Positions 19,953-30,505 of a DNA stretch of 64,000 bases are shown here, piece by piece; position 1 is the stretch's first letter, and every line of letters begins with the position of its first letter. Origin of the DNA: Neurospora tetraspora (taxonomy: Eukaryota; Ascomycota; Sordariomycetes; Sordariales; Sordariaceae). The translations under genes were made by a program, and so were the position numbers. Location: contig NW_026944389.1 of assembly GCF_033439725.1 (NCBI RefSeq), positions 3,472,001 to 3,536,000 on the forward strand. The letters run 5' to 3'. Below the pieces are notes generated by a model. That model had not been told where the DNA came from. It saw only the letters and a program-made list of their open reading frames with translations, and did no database searches.

Positions 19953-21839
19953 TCAAGGTTCCTCCGTCAGATCCACACACGGAACCTCTTCCCCTCCCAT
20001 TTTTACCGGCAGCCACTCGTCCAAATCATCCCTCGCTCTCTTCTTGCCGGTAGGACCCTTTTGGTTGGCGATGATAGCCACGGCAGCGTCTTCGGTAGGC
20101 TCGGTCTTGATGGCTTTCATTGCCTTAGGCGAAGCCAGTTTGCGTTCGCTCTTTTGCTCACCTCCATCGTCATTTCTGCCTTTGGTTCCTTGAGCCAATA
20201 CAGCTTCATCGTTGTGGTCAGCGTCCGGCATCTCGATATCCTCCGTTTCGAGCGTTGCTTTTCCGTTCTTCGGCGTCTGTCCCTTCGTCTCGGCGGTACT
20301 GATTTTGCTTTTCTCGCCGCTGTGTCTGGCATCCACCACAGCCTCCTCTCCCTTCCCGTTCGACTCGCCAACGATAACTTGACCCAGCTTCTCCAGGTCG
20401 TCCACAACAATATCCGCCTGCTGTTCGGCCGCCGCCTTGTTCTCATACCTGGCCACCCAACAGGCTGTTGCTCCGATGGCCCTTGCCAGGCTAAGGTACT
20501 GCTTGGAGCAGCACGCGAACAGGACCTCATCTTTTTGCATTACTGGGGGATCGGTCGTCGCTGTACCCGTGTCGGCCTTGACTTTCTTGCTGAGTTTGCC
20601 GTCACTGTTAACAGCTCCCTTCGGAACGGCATCAGAAGGAACTACTAAAGGCAAAATCTCCGCCCTCCAAACCCTCGCAACCCTCTCCCCCTCAATACCA
20701 CAAGCGTAGATACCATCCATCACCACTGTCCCCGCGCCTCCGCCTCCATCTGCCTGTCTAGAGGTACCTCTACCCAAACCCTGATACCCCCTCGCTCCCT
20801 TACCAGCGGCAGTGACGCCCATGCGTTTCATCAGCTCTTGGATTATCTTTACTCCCTTTACTGCCTTCGCTGGCGTCTTCTTCTTCCCATCTTTGTCTCC
20901 GTCTTTGCTTGAGGTCTGCTCGGGTGAAGAAGGTTCGAAGCCATCCCCGGCAATGAGAATAACCACGGTAACGCCCTGCTGCCTCATCTGCTTGGCGAAG
21001 GGCTCGAGATCGGAGTAGATGTCGAACTCGGAGAGGAATTCGTGGGTGTAGTGGAGGTAGGCTTGGGTCCAGAGGGCGATTGTGTGTTGGTAGTCGTACT
21101 GTTGTTCCTCCTGTGTCTGTGTGGGTGTGCTCGGGTCTTGGTCTATGGCTTTAGCTTTGCCTTTGCCTTTGGCATCTGATTTGGTAGTAGCGTCAGAGTT
21201 CGCTGCAGCAACAGCAGCAGTAGTAGCAGCAGCACCACCTCCTCCTCCAGCAGAAGAGGAAGCAGCCGGCTTGCCGCCGGAAGTCTTAAAAGCACCAAGC
21301 TGACCAAGAGCTTCGCCAAGCGTAACATTATGAGCAAAAGCGTTAAGAATCGCGGCTTCACTTGGTTGCGGGACGTTTGGGCCGAGAATGGCGGCGAAAC
21401 AGTTCTGGATTGTGCGAGTGATGATGTGGCGGCCGTCAAGAATGGTGTCGTGGTGGAGGATGATGATCTTTGGCTTGGAGATTGTGGTGCTTTGGGTGTC
21501 TGTGGAAAGTGAGTCGGCAGGAATGGCGGATGTGGTGGGCTGTTTCGACTCGATCATGGAAGACAAGTGAGCGGTAGGGCTGGACGTGGCCTCTAGGGTG
21601 CTCGGTGGGGTGGTTGCTGAGGCGGTGCTGGGTGCTGTGCTATCTGTATCTGTGGTTGGTGTGACGAGGGGAGATGATGATGGTAATGATGGGCAGGTGG
21701 TCGGTTCTGTGTCGGACAAGGTGCGTTTGGGATCTGGCTTTGACGTGGTTGAGTGAAGGTTGGTTGCCGTGGTCGATGGCGTCGGGCTGTTGGTAATGGT
21801 ATCAATGGAGGAGGCCTCCTTGGTAGGAGGTGAGTCCAT
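19953..21839 (-). CDS. HAD-like hydrolase-fold protein with low-complexity N-terminus
   Basis: 628 residues from ATG 21839 (CAAAATGGAC context). The frame extends upstream to 22031 only via a GTG, so the shorter start is used. The N-terminal 130 residues are Ser/Thr/Pro-rich. A HAD-like segment follows: PKIIILHHDTILDGRHIITR in the place of the usual DxDxT nucleophile loop, a cap-like region, FAKQMRQQGVTVVILIAGD, and VLFACCSKQYLSLARAIGAT with ADIVVDDLEKLGQV typical of the C-terminal HAD motif. The first motif has His-His-Asp rather than Asp-x-Asp, so catalysis may be altered or absent. The C-terminus is charged with nuclear-signal-like Lys/Arg clusters. A divergent HAD relative of unknown substrate. 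Confidence 0.6.
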   Translation of the reverse strand: MDSPPTKEASSIDTITNSPTPSTTATNLHSTTSKPDPKRTLSDTEPTTCPSLPSSSPLVTPTTDTDSTAPSTASATTPPSTLEATSSPTAHLSSMIESKQPTTSAIPADSLSTDTQSTTISKPKIIILHHDTILDGRHIITRTIQNCFAAILGPNVPQPSEAAILNAFAHNVTLGEALGQLGAFKTSGGKPAASSSAGGGGGAAATTAAVAAANSDATTKSDAKGKGKAKAIDQDPSTPTQTQEEQQYDYQHTIALWTQAYLHYTHEFLSEFDIYSDLEPFAKQMRQQGVTVVILIAGDGFEPSSPEQTSSKDGDKDGKKKTPAKAVKGVKIIQELMKRMGVTAAGKGARGYQGLGRGTSRQADGGGGAGTVVMDGIYACGIEGERVARVWRAEILPLVVPSDAVPKGAVNSDGKLSKKVKADTGTATTDPPVMQKDEVLFACCSKQYLSLARAIGATACWVARYENKAAAEQQADIVVDDLEKLGQVIVGESNGKGEEAVVDARHSGEKSKISTAETKGQTPKNGKATLETEDIEMPDADHNDEAVLAQGTKGRNDDGGEQKSERKLASPKAMKAIKTEPTEDAAVAIIANQKGPTGKKRARDDLDEWLPVKMGGEEVPCVDLTEEP

Positions 21840-23692
21840 TTTGAGGATATTCTGATTGACTCTTTTTTTTCCGAAGGTGTCAGCCGTCGGTTCCCGTTGC
21901 CGTATGTGGGCGAGAAGACGTGGACTGCGTGAGATCTGAAGGTGTAATTGTCTGCAAAGTAAATGCCTAGAAGCGATGCTTTCGAATAAAAATAAGAAAG
22001 GGCGCGGTGCGACGTTGATGAAAGCCTTCACTTTCTCGTGTTCGAGTCAAAGTTATTTGAAGGTGAAAGAGGTTGAATGTTCAAAAAAGGGCCCTTAAAA
22101 AGATGTGACTGCATTTTGTGTTGGAAGATCAGGAGGATGAGATGAGAACGTGGACATCTTGAATTTACCCTTTTCTGTGCTTCATTCATCCAAGAAAAAG
22201 ACGCGATGACAGAGGTTTGGGAGAGGTTTGCTCGAATGCAAACGGCGGGCTAATCATCTGGTGTCACTATTCGGGCGTTTTTTCCCTTCCGCCACATCGC
22301 TGAGATTCTTCACCCGCACTATTGCTCTGGGGAATAGAGAATGATTAGATAGGGGTAAAGAGATACGATCAGTCAAAAGTAAGGATTGTTCTGTTAAAAA
22401 ACTTGCGACCCGGCCTGGTGAAGTTATGATAACATGAATGAAGATGGGGAATCCGACCGCGGACATCTATACTTCTGTGCTAGTAACGGCGCGTCACACC
22501 CTCGTTGTGACGGAATAGCATGCCTCACAACTATATGATATTGCTTGGTGACCAGAACTGACAGCTTTGTTCACTTGTATCCTTTTGGAACATAGCCTGG
22601 GGGGAAAGCGATCCGCTAGCGCTGTGACGCTGGTGTTGCCCAAGCTCTTAGTAGGCAACATGCACGTGGTTGCTTGGAGATGAGAGCAATCATCAACGCG
22701 GGGTATAGCGTTCTCTTGGATTCTCAACATCAGATCTTCTTAGTACAGCCTCTGCTAGGCCGCATGCACTTTCGGATTCTAGCTGTAATACTAGGGCTGT
22801 AGGAGCTTGTTGGATAAGCTGGACAGGGTGTTACAGGCATTGCCTGTTCTGCGTGCACAGTATTCTCTTCCTGTTCCTCGCACAACAATCAAAGTCCTAT
22901 CTTAGTGCTTGCCTGCGCCTCGTGACATTTTCCATTGATTGTACTTTGACCAGGGACCTTGCGAGGACGGAGCTACCTGCCAATGGGTTGGAGCTCCTCT
23001 ATCTTAGTATTAGACTTTTCAAATCTTCGTCTTCATCCTTCAGCGGCAGGGGCGTAAAGTTGTAGAACTCGTTGCCCTATTCTGGGTTATCACAACCAAG
23101 TTCAAAGCCGCAGGTGGAATTCTGAGTTGGAAATGCCGCAATGGAGTGATAACCATTCACAAAACTGTGAGCTTCTTCTCATCATCCAGCATGGTTGATC
23201 CAGAAAGAGGAGTATCATTTCATCGCTCATACAAGCGAAATTACTAGTATGAAGGAAAGTCTTGAGTACCTTCAACACCTAGTCAGTGGTATAAAGCCAC
23301 AGGTTAAGCCGCGATTCCCTGCATCCAAACCAAGACCATGTAGCTGTGACGAAGCTACTGCAAGTGTGTTGGCTCACCCAAGCACCACCAAGGAAGAGAC
23401 CACTTATCCGATCGAGGAGAATCGAGGCTTCTACCATTGTACCAACCTTGGCCATGACTGGGCAGTCACGGGTTAATCCCGTGGCATCTGGACCGCACAG
23501 GCACCTGCAAAAGGAGAGTCAAGGGATGGAATAGTCTTGCTTCTTCGTAATGGAATACGTCATCTTGACAATGGTAGAAGGTTACCAGAATTTACAAAAT
23601 TCCTATAAATTTGCCTATCCTCCCAGACCCTTCTGGTGGCACGCTAGAAAGATAAAATAGAGAGAAAGGAATTGAGAAAGATATGGAATACA
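21840..23692. other. Intergenic, nothing recognised
   Basis: 1.85 kb between two minus-strand genes. It contains the promoter of the HAD-like gene. Several ORFs of 60-93 codons look random. No repeats or RNA genes seen. Confidence 0.4.
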
Positions 23693-26600
23693 TTATATGT
23701 CTTGCGAGAAGCCAATAAACCAAACCAGTCCCGATACGCTGCCGATGGATATCATCCGTTCCTGGAGGTCACAACTAGACGGTCGGTAATTTGGTGGCAG
23801 CCAGAGTACGTTTTGGCCGTTGCAAGTAATCCAAGAACTATCCTGTTCCAAGCCATAGCCATGGCTCTCTGGATTATCTAGTACAACTTGGCTTTCGGTA
23901 GTTTCTATAACTATTTTAATACGTCCAACGTTGGTACGTAGGTAGGGATTAGTATCATCAAACGATATATGGGTCATGCTAGTACTAGTATTAAGGGTCT
24001 GGAGGCAGCTCCCCGACGCCGGATCCCAGATCTTGATCGTGTGGTCGTCCGAACCGGACGCAAGCCGCTGGCCATCAGGCGAGAATGCCACTGAGTCAAC
24101 GTAACTGCTATGGCCTTTTAGGGTCTGGAGGCAGCTCCCCGACGCCGGATCCCAGATCTTGATCGTGTGATCGTCCGAACCGGACGCAAGCCGCTGGCCA
24201 TCAGGCGAGAATGCCACTGAGCGAACGGAACTGCTATGGCCTTTTAGGGTCTGGAGGCAGCTCCCCGACGCCGGATCCCAGATCTTGATCGTGTGGTCGT
24301 CCGGGTCGTCCGAACCGGACGCGGACGCAAGCCGCTGGCCATCAGGCGAGAATGCCACTGAGCGAACGGAACTGCTATGGCCTTTTAGGGTCTGGAGGCA
24401 CCTCCCCGACGCTGGATCCCAGATCTTGATCGTGTGGTCGTCCGAACCGCCCAAAAGCTGCTGGTCATGCCTCCCCGACGCTGGATCCCAGATCTTGATC
24501 GTGTAGTCCCCCGAACTGGACGCAAGCCGCTGGCCATCAGGCGAGAATGCCACTGAGGAAACGAAGCCGCGATGGCCTTTTAGGGTCTGGAGGCAGCTCC
24601 CCGACGCCGGATCCCAGATCTTGATCGTTTTATCCCACGAACCGGACGCGGACGCAAGCCGCTGGCCATCAGGCGAGAATGCCACTGAGTAAACATCGCC
24701 GCTATGGCCTTTTAGGGTCTGGAGGCAGCTCCCCGACGCTGGATCCCAGATCTTGATCGTGTGGTCGTCCGAACCGGACGCAAGCCGCTGGCCATCAGGC
24801 GAGAATGCCACTGAGTAAACATCGCCGCTATGGCCTTTTAGGGTCTGGAGGCAGCTCCCCGACGCTGGATCCCAGATTTTGATCGCGTTATCCCACGAAG
24901 CGGACGCAAGCCGCTGGCCATCAGGCGAGAATGCCACTGAGCGAACGGAAAAGCTATCGCCTTTTAGGGTCTGGAGGCACCTCCCCGACGCTGGATCCCA
25001 GATCTTGATCGTTTTATCCCACGAACCGGACGCGGACGCAAGCCGCTGGCCATCAGGCGAGAATGCCACTGAGTAAACATCGCCGCTATGGCCTTTTAGG
25101 GTCTGGAGGCAGCTCCCCGACGCTGGATCCCAGATCTTGATCGTGTAGTCCTTCGAACCGGACGCAAGCCGCTGGCCATCAGGCGAGAATGCCACTGAGT
25201 CAACGTAACTGCTATGGCCTTTTAGGGTCTGGAGGCAGCTCCCCGACGCCGGATCCCAGATCTTGATCGTGTGATCCCACGAAGCGGACGCAAGCCGCTG
25301 GCCATCAGGCGAGAATGCCACTGAGGCAACGAAGTCGCTATGGCCTTCTAGGGTCTGAAGGCAGCTCCCCGACGCCGGATCCCAGATCTTGATCGTGTGG
25401 TCGTCCGGGTCGTCCGAACCGGACGCGGACGCAAGCCGCTGGCCATCAGGCGAGAATGCCACTGAGTAAACATCGCCGCTATGGCCTTTTAGGGTCTGGA
25501 GGCAGCTCCCCGACGCCGGATCCCAGATCTTGATCGTATAGTCCCTCGAACCGGACGCAAGCCGCTGGCCATCAGGCGAGAATGCCACTGAGCGAACGGC
25601 CCCGCTATGGCCTTCCAAGGTTTGGAGGCATGCATTCCAATCCAATTCTACAGCCGGCTTACTTCGAATCCATTCAGGTTCTTCTGCCCTGAAATTCCTC
25701 TTTATCAAGCTACCGCTTGGAGCAAATACAAGCGCTGATATGTATGCTTGAAGTGGAGCTTGCTCTATTATTGACTTATAAGACAGAGCAAACCGGTAAG
25801 CATCCCAAACAAGCTTTGATAACTGCGACTGATCATTACCTCCCTATATTTTTAGTTAGACCAAGTCCCTAGTGCAGAGTCAGACTTATACTTACTAGCA
25901 GGCCCTCGAGCTTTCTAATAGCAACAACGCCCGCAGGCATAACTTGGAGTAGACTTAGAGCTTCCAGCCAGTAAAGGTACTTCGTCTTGAGGAATGTATA
26001 AACAACCCCATTATCCTGTAAACGATCATGCGAGATCCAAGCCCAGGAAGGCGTCTCGGGATTGCCGGTAAACCCATGGGGTGGGCCCCCGACCAGCGGC
26101 AACTTGACCCCTCTTCGCGAGAACATCCCGAAGTTGCCCACCGACGGCTTCCCGGACTTCACCCAGTTGCCCACTCCGGACAGCTTGCCCCAGACTCGGC
26201 GTGCTCGTGCCGGCACCGTGCCGTCTAGATTCCCTGCCGGTGCCGGGGTCAATGGCCGTTTTGTGTTCGTGCCAGAAACCGAGTCACACAAGTGATCAAC
26301 CCAGTAGACGCACGAGTACCGCACCGTCGCTAGCGGGTCCGGATCTGGTACTTGGACCTTGTCGCTCGGAAATCCCGGTGCGCTTAAGCCGTACATGTCG
26401 CGTCGTAATACTGTAGACATGGCTTTAAGTGACCTGGAGAAGATGGTATAATTCACATCTTCTTTCCCAGAAGGAAAAATCCACTTGAATGTCTCCAGAG
26501 AAGCTTGGTTACCAGCTTTATCAGAAGCATTGCCCAATAGAAAGTCCTTGGCTGATTGATGAACAAAATAGATGGTTTGTTCTCGTAAAGTTAGAAATGA

Positions 26601-27967
26601 ACCGCAAAGCCCTATAATATCTTTTAGAGATTCAAGATTGTTGCAAATGGTATTGGGCAACTCGGCGAGAGAGGCTAGTTCTTGAAGGCTGATTGGCCGG
26701 CGAACAATTGCGACAACAGCAAGAATGTGCTTGCAGTAATCGGATTCATCGAACTGGCTCATATCCTCTCTCATCCGCGCATATAGAGCATCCAGTCCAG
26801 ATGGAAACATGCGTAGCTTTTCTACGGCAAACCCTTTCTGGACTTTTTCAAGCGCTTGGCAGACCAACGCCACCCAAAGGAAGGTATCTTGCGCGTTAGA
26901 GCACAGGTAGTCCTGAACGGTCTTTTTCGTAATTGGGTCGTACTCCTTCAGCTCTTTTAGGTAATCCACCTTCTGCAGAATAAACGCATTAACAGCCGCT
27001 GCGACGGATTCCGCATTTAGCTCCAGGGAGACCTTCACTTTATCTGCGGCTTTCTTCAACCGTTCCTCAATTTGCGGCCAATTACGGCTTGAGACTATCC
27101 ACTTGACTCGAGATCCAGATGATGATTGCTGAGCAATGAAGTCGAGAAGCTGTGGCAGGTCTGTTGTAATGCACTCGTCAAGCGCGTCAATGACTAGGTA
27201 GGTCGTTCGGAGGCTTGGGTCTTGTAAAATATCGGTGAAAATGTTCGATAGGGCGACCCACGTATTTGCATCTTTGAAGAGGTTCTCGCCTGCACGGTCA
27301 TACTCCCTCCGCAGGTGTGGGAGGACAGATGGCTGCTGCTCGATAAGCAGGTAGATTAGGCCGCGCAGTACGGCGGTTGCATTGTTGATGCGAGAGTCGG
27401 TAGCTTGGCAGAAGAAGTAGGCCACATTGCAGTGGCGCGCGTTGGCAGTATCGCCTTGATCCAGCTCATTGATGATGCCGCACAGCAACATAGTCTTCCC
27501 TTTGCCAGGGTCGCCCTTGATCCAGAGCAGTCGGTGCTGTGGGTCGTCACGCCATTGTTGAAAGTCAGTGTTATTGAGGACCCAACGATACGAGTCCTGC
27601 AAAAGGCCGCCTTTGGTCCGTTCGATGCGGACTTTATCATCGCGAGGATCGGTAAGGCGCAAGTGCTTCAGGCATTGCTGGTCCTTCTCTGACATTGCAT
27701 AGCGTCCCGGTCAGCCATGATGAAGACGTGGTGAGGAATCAGTGTACTGACCTTCCTTCTCACGTTTGAGACGCTCAGGTTCTTGATCAGTTCCAGAGTA
27801 AAAAGCTGTTGGATGTTAGCACAGGCCCATACCATCACCACCCGTAATGGAAACCTACGTCCATAGTAGTTGTGGTTGTATTGATGCCCGGCGGCGTTGT
27901 TGTTATACTGAGGCCCAGGGCCGGTATTGGCGTTGGAGAAACCCGAACCAGAATTGTAGAAAGACAT
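23693..27967 (-). CDS. NACHT-WD40 NOD-like receptor (STAND; HET-D/HET-E type)
   Basis: Four exons (27859-27967, 27752-27805, 25896-27688, 23693-25843) joined in phases 1, 1 and 0; introns of 52-63 bp; 1368 residues. Residues 1-36 are Asn/Gly/Tyr-rich with spaced GPQYNNN and GHQYNHN motifs, resembling amyloid-type signalling segments of fungal NLRs. NACHT domain: Walker A GDPGKGKT near residue 113, Walker B YLVIDALDEC near 220. From about residue 724 to 1265 come twelve full WD40 repeats and one truncated repeat, almost identical except at a few surface positions. Such proteins sense non-self and trigger incompatibility cell death. A divergent tail of about 100 residues, normal in these proteins, follows. 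All splice junctions keep the frame. Confidence 0.92.
23998..25635 (-). repeat. High-identity WD40-coding minisatellite (126-138-bp units)
   Basis: Twelve complete units plus one internally deleted unit (about 24400-24530) coding the frame SVAFSPDGQRLASGS...IKIWDPASGSCLQTLKGHS. Differences concentrate at the residues after GHS (GDVYS, SYVDS, SSVRS, FSVRS, DFVAS, GFVSS) and at the S-[DKWRG]-D-[HYKN] site. Some units carry a short insertion (GSDDPD or GSW). This matches the concerted evolution with diversified binding surfaces known for HET-D/E/R repeats. Confidence 0.93.
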
Positions 27968-28834
27968 GTCGCAGGGATTGAGCTTCGGGAGGTGTATAAT
28001 GCTTGCTTACAAGATCAAACGTCTGGAATTAAAGGAGTTGATCGTCTTGCAATGTTCAGGGAGAAAGCGAGGGGTTGACAGAACGGAACCAAGAGATGAA
28101 TATTGTCCAACTGGTTGGCCAGCCAAAATTTCAAAGGTGTAGCGTCCCCAAACTTTTGGTTTGCAGCTCAGAAGACTCATCCCCAGCCAAAGGTGGTCTC
28201 AAAGCTGTGGGACGGCGGATGTGCTAGCGAAATGTGCACATTTGCGGCATCAGCTGTTGACGCCTGGCCTTCCAGATCAGCCTAGGTGTCAAGATGCCCA
28301 ATGGACACTACCTGTTAATGCCCAAATTCCCAGTCTGGCGTGGGTCGGCCACCAACCGCATGTGCCATTGGTAATGTGAAGATATCCTTTCCGGGAAAGC
28401 TGAATGCGACGCCTGCCCCCACAACTGCAAGTAAGACGCCAATCTCCTAGACTGGGATCACCGTCACTTCGAGAGAGGTCCTAAGCAAATTCGGCCAATC
28501 AGAAGCTTCAAAAGAACAACTCCGCACCGAAGATAAAACACTTAGGCTTGAAGGGTCACCTGGCCAAGAGGGGATTGTCTGGTCTGGATGCCCTCCATAT
28601 TTCCCATCATGGTGGGTGGAGGTATGTGAGGCCACCAATCCGACGACGCCGAGCCACAATGCTCACTCTTGGAGCAAAGGGTGCCAGAGCTGGGCCTTAG
28701 CCTACCTCTGTCCACCTTGGGTCTTGCCTCTACCACCCCGAGTAGACGTTAAAATCAAAAGCACCTTCTCTGGTCCTTGGTGTATCTTTGCAAGCTGAGA
28801 CAGTGTTGTTCTTCGTTTTAGATAATCACGTTCG
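27968..28834. other. Intergenic, NLR promoter side
   Basis: No gene recognised. It separates the NLR from the divergently oriented PNP-domain relic. Confidence 0.4.
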
Positions 28835-29275
28835 ATGTCAACAATTGCCCACATAGATCCCTCACACGACACCTCTCGGTACACAGTCGGCTGGATCGCC
28901 CCCTTGCCCTTGGAACTCACCGCTGCGGTGGGAATGCTAGAGGACCCCACAACAATGGAAGTTCCCGACGACGACGTTCTCTATCACGTAGGACGTATAG
29001 GCTCGCACTTCGTCGTGATGGTTGTGTGCCCGCGCATGGGTATCGAACCAGCCGCCACGGCCCTTGCCAACATGCGCCGCTCGTTTCCCAACATCAAACA
29101 TGTTCTGGTGGTCGGCATCGCAGGCGGGGTTCAAGTAGACAATGTCGCTCTCTCTCCTCCGTCGACTGGGACAACTTCTCCACCGCCGACGAGCTCCCTT
29201 GCTTTTGCGTCGCAGGCTTCGCGGGTTGCAGAAGTCTTGGTGAAGAAATCCTGTATTTCAGAATCCATGGAATAG
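28835..29275 (+). pseudogene. Truncated nucleoside-phosphorylase (PNP_UDP) domain of the type fused to fungal NLRs
   Basis: The first 105 residues from ATG 28835 match the start of the MTA/SAH nucleosidase-purine nucleoside phosphorylase domain used as an N-terminal effector in fungal NLRs: YTVGWIAPLPLELTAAVGML, YHVGRIGSHFVVMVVCPRMG, and HVLVVGIAGGV. Immediately after the GIAGGV motif, where the family continues with the ligand-binding core, the sequence switches to an unrelated Ser/Pro-rich stretch and stops at 29275. No NACHT or repeat domain follows. I read this as a deletion remnant of a second NLR-type gene. Confidence 0.7.
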
Positions 29276-29426
29276 TTCCTTGCTGCGTCAAAACTCGGGG
29301 CGGTGATGGTGATCTCGGACGATTCCTCCTTGGCGTGTTGGCTGGGTGAAATGACGAAGAAGAAAAAGAGAGAAAGAAGGGAGATGGAAGTTGGATAATG
29401 CTAGACGCGGGGTTGCAAGTTACGCT

Positions 29427-29741
29427 TCATACAGGCGGGATGGGAGGTGGGACGAGGAGGGTTCCGTCCGGTCCGGTTATGGTGCGCGTGGACGTGCCCG
29501 CGATGCCCGTGACCATGGTGATGGTGAGGCCTGTGGCTCCCATGCCCGTGGTCTCTGTGACAATCTGGGATTGCTGGGCTGGCGCTTCAGGTGTAACCGT
29601 GACAGTGGAAGGGGCAGTTGCAGGAATGGGAGATTTTTTGTCTGCACCCGTGTCCGCTAAGGAGAGCCTGGCGTAGTATTGAGCCAGAAAGTCCTTTTTG
29701 GATTGCGGATGAGACAGGTGAACGGGGTTAGTATGATCCAT
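29427..29741 (-). CDS. Doubtful small hypothetical ORF
   Basis: A 104-codon ORF with a genuine ATG (29741), low-complexity Thr/Pro/Gly-rich in its second half. It starts immediately beside the Gypsy fragment and may simply be non-coding DNA at its border. No family recognised. Confidence 0.2.
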   Translation of the reverse strand: MDHTNPVHLSHPQSKKDFLAQYYARLSLADTGADKKSPIPATAPSTVTVTPEAPAQQSQIVTETTGMGATGLTITMVTGIAGTSTRTITGPDGTLLVPPPIPPV

Positions 29742-30505
29742 TGAGGCTGGTGCTGATCGCGTTGCAGGAGCTCATACGTGACGTCGCGGCCAGGGTGGCC
29801 CGCGCCGGGGGAGTTGTGCTGGCGACTGATCAGCTGGAGCTGGAGTTCCTTGTCGTGGGGGTCGATGATGACTTTGTCCCGCCACTTCGCGATGCCGTTG
29901 ACAGCGTGACACTCGGAGAAAGCGCGGTGGAAGACTTTCTTTGATGGTCGGAGGCCATTGGCGTCTCGACTCGTCCATCAAACAAGAGACGAGCTCTTGC
30001 AAAAAGATGGATGTCTCGTAGCTCGCGCGGATCAGGTCGTCGGTTGACTCATTTTCGAGGTCGTCTATGCCCAGCAAGCAGAGGGAGAAGCTGGCGGCTG
30101 GGTCCTCGAGGCAACCCCCCTCGAACCATGAGGGGTCTAGCAGGGCCTTCTTCCTCGCGATGAGTCTGTCGTCTTCTGCGTCGTTGGGGCGATCATTTGG
30201 CTTGTGACTCAAGGCATCTGGGCGGAGATTCTTGGAGCCCGGCATATACTTGATCAGGAAGTTGAACCGGGACAGGAACTGGGACCACCGCATATGGCGC
30301 TGGATGAGCTGCTTGTTGGTTGTGAAGGTCTGCAAATTCTTGTGATCTGTGAGGATGTCGAAAGGTTGCTGGGCGCCCTCGAGCTCTGGCCTCCACTCTT
30401 CCAATGCCTTAATAATGGCGAGCAACTCCTTGTCATAGACGTCGTAGTTGCATTCTTGAGCCGTGTGCTTTGCTGAGAAGTAGGCGACCGGGTAGAGAAC
30501 TCAGA
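29742..30505 (-). mobile_element. Ty3/Gypsy LTR-retrotransposon fragment (RNase H to integrase linker)
   Basis: Reading right to left: FSAKHTAQECNYDVYDKELL (RNase H), LEEWRPELEGAQQPFDILTD, then MRWSQFLSRFNFLIKYMPGS and RPDALSH, the usual chromovirus-type RNase H end. Continuing past a one-base frameshift near 29945 come the linker and the HxxxxH start of the integrase zinc finger (about 29780-29800). The fragment has no LTRs, reverse transcriptase or integrase core. At about 30505 it abuts the broken GT2 gene with no recognisable target duplication. Confidence 0.85.

Noticed and set aside
21840-22031. N-terminal extension of the HAD-like protein resembling a mitochondrial presequence
   Set aside because: The extension begins with GTG, not ATG; the first ATG is at 21839 in good context.
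23998-25635. CRISPR-like regularly spaced repeats
   Set aside because: They are in-frame WD40-coding units of a eukaryotic NLR, not spacer-separated palindromic repeats.
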